A stretch of DNA of 64,000 nt from Malus domestica (Eukaryota > Streptophyta > Magnoliopsida > Rosales > Rosaceae), in the NCBI RefSeq assembly GCF_042453785.1, contig NC_091673.1, forward strand, positions 751,501 through 815,500, read 5' to 3'. The position numbers and the translations under genes were made by a program. The notes beneath the pieces are model-generated. The model was not told where the DNA came from, ran no database searches, and saw nothing but the letters and a program-made list of their open reading frames with translations. Each line of letters begins with the position of its first letter. Positions within the stretch are counted from its first letter, which is position 1. Shown here one piece after another: positions 21,625 through 30,717 of this stretch.

Positions 21625-24585
21625 TCAACAAATTTTACAAACGCCAATCAAGTCTAAGCAGTGCTTAAACTTGTGCAACGAAACTGGCTTCGTTAACATA
21701 TCCGCAGGATTGTCAGCGGTCCCAATCTTCTGAAGAAGAATATCTCCCTCCAAATCACCATGTAAGAACGCAGTCTTGACATCAAGTTGGGCTAACTCAA
21801 GGTCAAACTGCACAACCAAAGCCAACAAAATACGAATAGAAGAATGTTTTACTACAGGAGAAAATACCTCATTGTAGTCAATGCCTTCCTTCTGAGCGTA
21901 GCCTTTAGCTACCAATCTGGCTTTGAATCTTACATTGTCTTTTCCCAAAGATTCCATCTTTTTGGCATACACCCATTTACAACCAATTGCTTTCTTCCCC
22001 TTTGGTAACTGAACCAGCTTCCAAGTCTCATTTTTATGAAGAGATTTCATCTCCTCATCCATAGATTTCTTCCACAACTCGCACTCTGAACTCATGACAG
22101 CTTCTTTGTAGGCGGATGGAATATCATCTTCAATAACGGGAAGTGCATATGCCACAATATCAGTAAATCGAGCAGGCTTTCGGATTTCCCTTCTCGATCT
22201 TCTGGTTGCAATATAGTCTTGTTGCTGTGGAGGCTCTTGGGTAGGTGCCTCCTCTTCATCATCCTCGTCCTCATCATCAGAATTAACTGTAGGACTAGTG
22301 TTTGAAACATCAGACCTTACTGGAACAACTGGAGTCTTCAGTAACTCCACCTGCTTTGAGCTACTCATGGTCTCGGTCGCTTCAGTTTCGCCTTCATGCT
22401 TGTTCTTATTAACCATAGCAGCCTCATCAAAAGTCACATCTCTGCTTACAACAAATTTCTTCTCATCTGGACACCAAAGTCGGTATCCCTTCACGCCAGT
22501 GCTAAAGCCCATAAATAGAGCTTTCTTTGCTCTTGGATCCAACTTGCCTTCTCTGACATGATAGTAAGCAGGACAACCAAATATGTGTAAAAACTTGTAA
22601 TCAGTACAAGGTTTACCAGACCATACCTCCATGGGCGTTTTGCCCTCGTTCGCAACAGCTGGCAATCGATTAATGAGATGGCTTGCATAAGTAATTGCCT
22701 CAGCCCAAAATGCCTTGCCTAATCCAGCATTAGACAACATACACCGAACTTTCTCAAGTAAAGTACGGTTCATGCGCTCCGCCACCCCATTCTGTTGCGG
22801 TGTCTCCCTAACCGTGAAGTGCCTCACAATACCCTCATCTTGACAAACTTTCAAGAAATGATCAGACTTATATTCACCCCCATTGTCTGATCTGAGAGTC
22901 TTGATCTTTCGACCGCTTTGCATTTCAATCATCTTTTTCCACTTCAGGAATATCTTCAAGACTTCATCTTTACGCTTCATGGTGTACACCCATATTCTTC
23001 TAGAGAAGTCATCAACAAAGGAGACAAAATAATGGCTACCTCCCCAAGATGCATTCTTGGAAGGTCCCCAAACATCAGTGTGAACATAATCAAGAATGCC
23101 TTTAGTGTGGTGAATAGCAGTGCCAAATTTTACTCTAGTTTGCTTACCCAACACACAATGCTCACAGAATTCCAATTTGCATGCCTTTGCACCTTTCAAT
23201 AAGCTTTGCTTCACCAATCCTTGCAACGCTTTTTCACCAGCATGCCCAAGACGCATATGCCATAACCTCGTGGTGTCTGTGCTATCTGCGTCAGCAGCTT
23301 CGGTGACAGCTGCTCCACCAATAACTGTACTCCCCTGCAAGAAATACAAGTTATTTCGTCTTGTACCTTTCATCACCACCAGTGCCCCGTACACAGCTTT
23401 AAGAACTCCACCCTCCATGGTGATCTTGAGACCCTTGGATTCCAATGCACCCAGTGAGATGAGATTTTTCTTCATATCCGGTACATACCGAACATCACTT
23501 AATTCTCTGACTGTTCCATCATGCATCTTCAAACAGATTTTGCCTATCCCTTGTGTTTTGCAGGCATTATTATTACCCATCAAAACAACTCCACCATCCA
23601 GCTCCTCGAAATTAGAAAACCATTCCCGAATGGGACACATATGATAGGTGCAACCTGAATCCAAAATCCACTCATTTGAGTGACCATCAGCATATGAACT
23701 AGCCAAAGCAAACTCGAAATCATCATCATCTTCAGATTTTGCAATATTTGCTTTAAAACCTGCTTTCTCCTTCTCTTTGTTCTTCAATTTGGGGCAGTCT
23801 TTCTTCCAATGACCCTTTTGGCGACAAAAAGCACATTCATCTTTAGCAGGAAACTTCCCTCGTGACTTTGAACGAGATTTTCCCCGCTTCCCAGATTTTC
23901 TTTCCTCTGTTCGACCCCTTGCAACAAATGCCTCGGTTTGTGAATTGTGAGTCTTCAGTTCCTTCTTACGACACTCATGATTCACCAATGCCGCAGACAC
24001 CTCATCAAGTTTCACCTCGGATTTTCCATACAACAGAGTAGTTGTCAAATGATCATAATCATCAGGCAATGAATTTAACAAACATAGTGCCTTGTCCTCG
24101 TCAGGAATTTTCACATCAAGGTTTGCTAAATCAACAAGTATTTTATTATAATCATTGAGGTGTTCGTGCATAGAGATACCTGGACGATACTGAAATCGGA
24201 AGAGTCGCTTCTTCAAGAAGAGACGGTTTTCTGCGCTCTTGGTCATATACTTATCCTCCAATTTCGTCCATAACTCCTTAGCAGAAGTTTCCTTCATATA
24301 CGGGTATTTCAACTCCTTATCAAGGAATGATCGAATAGCAGCACAAGCATGAAGATTAATTCGCGTCCACTGCTTGTCATTAATATCTTCTGGTTTATCT
24401 TCCAGAACCATATCCAACTCTTGTTGATACAACACATCCATAACTTCACATTGCCACATACCAAAATTATTAGAGCCATTGAATTTATCAACCTCTAACC
24501 TTGTAGTAGTGGTTGGATGTCTATTGGATGTAGACAAAGACGATGTTGACCCCTTCTTTACAGATTCGTCTTTATCTCCAGCCAT
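21625..24585 (-). CDS. Copia gag-pol polyprotein, internally deleted
   Basis: 986 aa; intact plant copia polyproteins are usually about 1300-1400. In order: UBN2-type Gag (about 35-215), CCHC zinc knuckle C-x2-C-x4-H-x4-C (about 247-262), aspartic protease active site D-S-G in WILDSGCTYHM (about 307), GAG-pre-integrase LWHMRLGHAG, integrase core with D (HTDVWGPS, about 503), D (RSDNGGEY, about 567) and E (QQNGVAERMNRT, about 603), then the start of reverse transcriptase (FKARLVAKGYAQ to QLDVKTAFLHGDLE, about 887-947). The frame then jumps to the normal C-terminal end KIGTADNPADMLTKPV. The YVDD catalytic box and all of the RNase H core are missing, yet the frame stays open. The junction is near 21735-21750. 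Capsid, protease and integrase could still be functional. Confidence 0.93.
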   Translation of the reverse strand: MAGDKDESVKKGSTSSLSTSNRHPTTTTRLEVDKFNGSNNFGMWQCEVMDVLYQQELDMVLEDKPEDINDKQWTRINLHACAAIRSFLDKELKYPYMKETSAKELWTKLEDKYMTKSAENRLFLKKRLFRFQYRPGISMHEHLNDYNKILVDLANLDVKIPDEDKALCLLNSLPDDYDHLTTTLLYGKSEVKLDEVSAALVNHECRKKELKTHNSQTEAFVARGRTEERKSGKRGKSRSKSRGKFPAKDECAFCRQKGHWKKDCPKLKNKEKEKAGFKANIAKSEDDDDFEFALASSYADGHSNEWILDSGCTYHMCPIREWFSNFEELDGGVVLMGNNNACKTQGIGKICLKMHDGTVRELSDVRYVPDMKKNLISLGALESKGLKITMEGGVLKAVYGALVVMKGTRRNNLYFLQGSTVIGGAAVTEAADADSTDTTRLWHMRLGHAGEKALQGLVKQSLLKGAKACKLEFCEHCVLGKQTRVKFGTAIHHTKGILDYVHTDVWGPSKNASWGGSHYFVSFVDDFSRRIWVYTMKRKDEVLKIFLKWKKMIEMQSGRKIKTLRSDNGGEYKSDHFLKVCQDEGIVRHFTVRETPQQNGVAERMNRTLLEKVRCMLSNAGLGKAFWAEAITYASHLINRLPAVANEGKTPMEVWSGKPCTDYKFLHIFGCPAYYHVREGKLDPRAKKALFMGFSTGVKGYRLWCPDEKKFVVSRDVTFDEAAMVNKNKHEGETEATETMSSSKQVELLKTPVVPVRSDVSNTSPTVNSDDEDEDDEEEAPTQEPPQQQDYIATRRSRREIRKPARFTDIVAYALPVIEDDIPSAYKEAVMSSECELWKKSMDEEMKSLHKNETWKLVQLPKGKKAIGCKWVYAKKMESLGKDNVRFKARLVAKGYAQKEGIDYNEVFSPVVKHSSIRILLALVVQFDLELAQLDVKTAFLHGDLEGDILLQKIGTADNPADMLTKPVSLHKFKHCLDLIGVCKIC

Positions 24586-24699
24586 CTACTCGGCACTGTT
24601 CACAAATACGGTACTGTTCACATGTACAATACTGTTCACAGATACTGTAGCAGTTCACTGTTCACAGAACTGTAGCACCAACACTATTCACGAAACTGG

Positions 24700-24711
24700 G
24701 CTCTGATACCA
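24700..24711 (-). other. Primer-binding site of copia element
   Basis: TGGTATCAGAGC on the minus strand, two bases after the 5' LTR; complementary to the 3' end of initiator tRNA-Met. Confidence 0.92.
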
Positions 24712-24713
24712 CT

Positions 24714-25251
24714 TGTTGTGCGGAAGCGGCATTCAACTGTAAGTGAATAGTAAGACAGAACAGAATAAAACCACTATCAACAAGAACACCAAGATTTATA
24801 CTGGTTCGGCAATGCCTACATCCAGTTTGGAGACAACAGAGTATTCCACTATAATCAATGAGAACATACAATAGTGTTTATCACTCAATTTCCCAAAGAC
24901 CCAAATAACTCAAGCTCTCACACTTACAATATGAAGAGAAAACCAAAAATACAAAGCAAGACAATTTGAGAAAATTCTTCTCTATGCCGAATGGCTTCTT
25001 GCTATTTTTCTCTCTTCCTTGTTCTCCTCTACTTCTCCATGCTTATGAGCTACACCTTGCTCTCCTTTTATAGCCAAAGAAAAGCTTCTCAAAGACATCA
25101 ATGGCCAAAGGCCTAACATCAAGTCAAAAAGAATTAGGCATAAGTGCATCCAATTTTGGTTTCCCACATGTAGCATGCCATCCAACAATTTTGACACAAA
25201 AGTAGCCCAAAGATTTGGACTTTGACTACATGTTTGAGTCAATAATCAACA
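24714..25251 (-). repeat. 5' LTR of copia element
   Basis: 538 bp, one visible difference from 21018-21555. Followed on the plus strand by ACTAC, the right target duplication. Confidence 0.95.
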
Positions 25252-25256
25252 ACTAC

Positions 25257-26711
25257 TGCCACAGCACTTGTATAAGATGTTGATAGTATCTAATTTGTAC
25301 AAATGAGTGTGAACTTTATTTGTAACCGCGTGCAAAATTTTGCTGATACCTCTCACAAGGCACACGTCAAATCCAATATTATGAACAATATATAGTTAAT
25401 CTTTGGTAATATACAAATCATGCATTTTCCTGTAGTCGTCCAGAACGCAGCTACTGAAGTATTCTTAAACTTTAAGAGGCACGAAGAGGCACGAAAATGT
25501 ACAAACACAATTATTGTCCTCTTCCCTTATCCAAAAATATATTGTCGTCTTCTTTTCAATTAGGTCGTGATATAATTCCTATGGCATTTTCACATATATG
25601 TGCTTTTGGTCAAATTACGATTCAAACATTTTATCATCATTTAAGATGCCGATGCACAAGAGTCTTTTTTTCCCGAATAAGATGCCATGTGTCATAAAAA
25701 ATTTGACTTCCAAACAAAATCAAGGCAAACTTAAGAATTCATTTTTTTATTTTGCTAGTTGTATGCAAGGTTCTAAAAGATACTAGGCACTAGTCGGGAG
25801 GTGAGTTAGGCGCACTAAGCGGATTTGAGTAAATGTATTATATATTATATAAATAAGTGCTTATTTATACTTAAAACAATACATACTTGTATTGAGATAT
25901 ATAAATTGTAAAATAAAATGATATATAGATTAATGTATTATAACATATTGAAAAAATGAAGAACAAGCATATAATGAGTGCTCATCCAACAAAAATAAAA
26001 TGTAAAATAAAAGTTATTGAGTTTCTGTCTAAGTGAAAGTCACAACCTAAGTAGGTGCCTAGTCAAAACAAGGTGGGCTAGACGGGCGCTAGGCGGGCTA
26101 GGCGGACGCCTAAGGAGGACTAGGCGGCTGCCTAGCGCCATTTTTCAAACAATGGTTGTATGTATGTACGTAAGCTTGCATGTATGTATGTATGTAGTGG
26201 TAGATCCAGGATTCTAACATCCGTGTGGTCCTAATCAAGGTACGCTAGGCGCTATAGTCAGGTGGCGAGCTGAGGCCAAACACCTATGAGCCTAGATAAG
26301 GCATAGACATGACCCCAAGCGGACTAGGTAGATTTAAGTAAATTTATTATATATCATATAAATAAGCGTCAATGTACATGCAAAAAAACTATACTTGCAT
26401 TGAGAATTTGAGTTTATTGTTTTATGTATATTATTTAACATATAAAATACAAAAATCATGTGGGAAATGAAGAGAGAAATTCTTTTGGAACCAAGGTCCA
26501 AGTACACAACAAAGCCATGGTGGTCTTCTATGTGTTCCTCTACGTTTGAAATTAGATCTTTCTTCTTAGTTCAAAGCTTTTATTGCACAACATTTGCACA
26601 ACCATGGTAGTCTTCTCTCTTCCACCTGCCCAGATTGTTCGGTGGTCCGCGGAAGTCCTTAGGGGCGCTTCTTCGGACTTTTAGGTGATCCTAAGATCAT
26701 CGAATGGATCT
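25257..26711. other. Intergenic with GGCG-rich non-autonomous repeat
   Basis: No gene. Two related segments, about 25773-26150 and 26240-26400, share CTAGGCGCTA-type GC-rich motifs and AAGCGGA(C/T)..GAGTAAAT.TATTATATAT.ATATAAATAAG. They look like copies of one non-autonomous DNA element, but termini and target duplications could not be fixed. A (TATG)n run lies at 26158-26196. Confidence 0.4.
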
Positions 26712-26716
26712 ACCCC

Positions 26717-27354
26717 TGTCACATCCCGGCCTAGGACGGACCACTTCCCAGGCCCGCTCCATCACCGTAGCACAATATTGTCCGTTTTGGGCTTACCATT
26801 CCCTCACAATTTTGTTTTTAGGAACTCACGAGCAACTTCCCAGTGGGTCACTCATCCTGGGAGTGCTCTGACCTCCTTCTCGCTTAACTTCGGAGTTCCT
26901 ACGGAAAACGAAGCCAGTGAGCTCCCAAAAGGCCTCGTGCTAGGTAAGGATGTGAATATACATTTAAGGATCACTCCCCTGGGCGATGTGGGATGTTACA
27001 ATCCATCCCCCTTAGGGACCCGACGTCCTCGTCGGCACACTTCCGGCCAGGGATTGGCTCTGATATCATTTGTCACATCCCGGCCCGGGACAGACCACTT
27101 CCCGGGCCCGCTCCATCACTGTAGCATAATATTGTCCGCTTTGGGCTTACCATTCCCTCACGGTTTTGTTTTTGGGAACTCACGAGCAACTTCCCAGTGG
27201 GTCACCCATCCTGAGAGTGCTCTGGCATCCTTCTCGCTTAACTTCGGAGTTCCTACGGAACCCAAAACCAGTGAGCTCCCAAAATACCTCGTGCTAGGTA
27301 GGGATATGAATATATATTTAAGGATCACTCCCCTGGGAGATGTGGGATGTTACA
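26717..27354 (-). mobile_element. Cassandra-type TRIM retrotransposon
   Basis: Two 284-bp LTRs (26717-27000 and 27071-27354), on the minus strand TGTAACATCCC to GGGATGTGACA, flank a 70-bp interior. The interior holds a primer-binding site TGATATCAGAGCC and a polypurine tract AAGGGGGATGGAT, which set the minus-strand orientation. The LTRs contain 5S rRNA-like sequence (CCGAAGTTAAGCGAG, then GGATG(A/G)GTGACCCACT), the hallmark of Cassandra, where it is thought to act as a Pol III promoter. Flanks ACCCC and GCCCC are a likely diverged target duplication. A long plus-strand ORF through both LTRs is a by-product of the repeat. Confidence 0.88.
26866..26895 (-). promoter_or_regulatory. 5S rRNA-like promoter region in left Cassandra LTR
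   Basis: The minus strand carries GAACTCCGAAGTTAAGCGAG, close to 5S rRNA internal promoter sequence. The same motif is in the right LTR at about 27230-27257. Confidence 0.7.
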
Positions 27355-29054
27355 GCCCCTATGTATGTATGTGTTGGAGAATGAAGAACCATATTATTTC
27401 CATAGCCATATATAAGATAAAAATATATCAAGTTAAACAAATAAAAATATATCAAGTTAAACAAATATACTTTGTTTTGACTTATTAGCTTGGTATAAAA
27501 AATCATGTTTAATGCCAATACTGAGTATATATGTTTCGACGATATATGTCAACATAAATTATGACATGGTTGCATGTCCAGTCAAAATACTTCACGAAAG
27601 TTTCTATGGATTTCAATTTTATTGAAATGCTAATATATAAAGGAACATCAGTTAAACATGAAACAGAACAAACTGTCCACTAGCTAGTCATTTAAATTTA
27701 AACTACGAAAAAGTTCTAAGCCTTCATTGACTTTGAAAATTAAACTCCCGGCCCCCAAAACACCTTTTGAGGCTTGAACAAAAAAAAAAAGGAAAAAAAA
27801 AATATACAGCTCAAACACCATTAATTAATCTGCACTGATCTCCTTGGTCTCATATCGCCAGAGCTTCACGGTGTTCAGGATGCATATGGCTTTAGTCCGA
27901 AACAAGTTATATTCCCTGAAAACAAACCCAAATTTATATGATAATTGTAAAAACTCTATTTTCATATAATTAAGGTATATAATTACATTGTTAACAAGAA
28001 ATAAGCATAGTCATGGATAATGTGAAGCAGAAAAGTCCCATATATAGACACATACCTAACCAACTTAATTAGTATAATCACTTCAATTCTTAACCAACTT
28101 AATTAGTATAATCACTTCAATTCCTAGCAATCGAAAATAAAGAAATAGTTAATATATTCAAAATGTAAAGTTAAAAACATTTTACTTGTAATTCTTAGTA
28201 TAAACTTAGGGATAACGACACTTTTAAGTACTCGGTGAAAAGAAAGAAACGAAGGAACGACTTAGGTTATTTTACCAAGAAAATAATATTCAACACATAG
28301 GAAGGAGGTCACTCTCATCATATATAAAAGATGTTCTTAAGAATCTTAACAAAAAGGAAAAATTTTAAATATGTAAATCAAAGGGGAAGTTATAATGAAA
28401 TAGATTAACAGTAAACAAATAATTCCGGCATGTGAAGAGTAAATATCGAAGACAATTTGGAAAATGCATCTTTATTGAGAGAAGATATTTATCTTATCTC
28501 ATTCATGCAATGCACTTACTTTACAAGTTCAGCACTCGTGACTCTCTCTGCCATCCAAATTAAAAAGTTAAAAAGGAGTAGAAGAATCATGTTTATATAA
28601 AAACAAAAGGACAAGACACCCAATGTGTCCTCCAGGATATCACTCCTGACGGTCCCAATTTTATGTAACCATGCAAAGGCATTGTGTCAGAATTTCATTT
28701 TTCATTTTTCTTCAATTTTATTTTTTTTAAGTACAAAAAAGCCAGTGAACAGTAGTATCAGTGTACAAAAATTACACAATTACCGAAGAAAACTAACTCC
28801 TTAAATAAAATATAGAAATCATTAACGAAAAACTTTTGGTATCGTTTACTTGAACGAAAAATTACATTTTTACACTAAAAAATCAATTATTATACTATTC
28901 ACTTTATCCTTTATTTTATTTTTATAGTTAAAATTCAAAATTTTCAAGTAATTTTCATTAGTTTTTTATAAAATATAATCATTTTTAGCCCTAGGTCAAT
29001 CGTCACTAATTTTCACGTACCTCTATTTCTCTCACCATCTCTGTACTTTTCTGT
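27355..29054. other. 3' flank of the second IDD gene, no clear gene
   Basis: AT-rich. Contains a 31-bp tandem duplication at about 28059-28120 (ACCAACTTAATTAGTATAAT then CACTTCAATTC). An orphan exon-like frame on the minus strand (27915-27825) begins after a CAG acceptor-like site, reads EYNLFRTKAICILNTVKLWR and stops after 29 codons; I do not recognise it. Confidence 0.4.
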
Positions 29055-30676
29055 TCACTGAAAATTCCCGCCTCCTCCAAAAGATTGGGTTGACGGCGCA
29101 GCTGCTGCAGCATTGCTCTCTGAATCCAATGAGCTCAGCATCTCCATGCCACCATGCTGCTGCTCTGATCTCTGATGAGAAAATCCACCGCTCATGCTCC
29201 TCACTACTTGTCCAACCCCAAGAAAGTCCCTCGTTAACCTATCCGAACCTCCTCCAATATTGTTCAACCCTATATGCTGCTGCAACTTTGCATCCTCCAT
29301 GTTAATTGCCCTATTTGCCGATGCATCATATCTACCAAACGCCGCGTTTCCGAAAATCGATGAGCCTCCCCCTCCGCTAGCAAACGAGTTCATTAGGTCT
29401 TGGAGGTGGCTCTGGTCGGTTTGGTCACTTCCGAACATCCTACCTAAGCTGGAAGGAACTAGGGTCCCGGGCCTATCAGGTTTTGTAGTGGTCGAGGAGG
29501 AGCTTCCAAAGCTACGGAGAAGCGAGGTGGTGTTGTTGTTTGAAGTGTTGGATCCCATTTGAGCAGCCTTCTGAAGCAGCGCGGTTGCGGACATGTGCGA
29601 TGATATAGCCTGCTGCTGACTATTGCCATTGTTGCTATAGAGAGAAGGGACTCCAGAGCTCATGTGATCGCCGCCACCCATTATGTGTCCGGCAAAGAGA
29701 TTATTCGAGACTTCATTGCCACCTCCGGTGGCGCTGCCGTTTGCATTGGTGTTGAAATGGTTGGGACTAATTAGTGAATTGCTGTTGCTGGCACTGTTGC
29801 TATTAGTACTGTTGGAAACGAAAGGTACGTTAAAAAGATTGGTTCCGGCTCCGGAGTGATGCTGATGTGGCGAGTGGTGTGTAAACTGCATGAGTCCATG
29901 AAATGACTTGTCCTGGTCATGGTATTGTTGTTGGTTGGACTGGTCATGATCAGAGGCTCCAGTCATGAAGAAAGATGCTGCTGACGACTGAGCCGGTCGG
30001 AAAGATGATCCCATTGAAGGGGATGAGAGGAGGTGATCGAATTGTCCGGCCCGATCGGCAGCAGCAGCACCTGAAGATCCTCCAAGCCTTAGGATGTCAC
30101 TAGGTTGATTGCTGTGGTCGAGTGAGGACAGTTGATGGGGAGGGCCCACAACTTGATGGGATAAGCCGAGGCCAGTGTTGCTGAGGCTTCCTCCTCCGTA
30201 TAAGCTGCTGCCAATGGTGGTCAAACTGGGTGGATGCCTTGCACTTTCCTGAGCGAGGGCATCGCAGAATGCCCTATGCGTGATAAAACTGTCGCGCCTG
30301 TACTCACACTACATCATCTTTAATTTCATGGTGAATATAAAAAAACAGTACAACTAGGTAGCTAGGTTGAAACATTTTCTGGTGACAAAGTACATCAACT
30401 TAGAAAATGTACGAAAGACATCGCATTGTATTTATATACATAATGAGTATGCTACACTTATCATCGATTTGTATCATTATTTGTATTATTTTTCTAATAG
30501 AGGTAAAACTCATCAACACATGTAACTCTTCCTACCTTTATTAAAGAGATGATATTAAAGATGGTTCAAATAAATTGTAAGAATAATATTTTTGATACAT
30601 AAATAGAAAAGGTAGAATTGAATTGATTGTAAGTAAAATGAATGACACAACCTCCATACATACATACATACATACA

Positions 30677-30717
<41 letters not shown>

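Larger units (their letters stand above)
21018..25251 (-). mobile_element. Young Ty1/copia retrotransposon with internal RT/RNase H deletion
   Basis: Complete structure: 538-bp LTRs at 21018-21555 and 24714-25251, both TGTTG to CAACA, perfect ACTAC target duplication, primer-binding site TGGTATCAGAGC (24711-24700, initiator-Met type) and polypurine tract AAGGTGGAGAT (21566-21556). By eye the LTRs differ at one position (C at about 21223, T at about 24919), so insertion was recent. The single gag-pol frame is open end to end but lacks most of reverse transcriptase and RNase H, so the element cannot copy itself without a helper. Confidence 0.96.

Noticed and set aside
26685..27488. 267-codon plus-strand open frame
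   Set aside because: It runs through both LTRs of the Cassandra TRIM and its two halves are the same LTR translated twice. No protein family resemblance.
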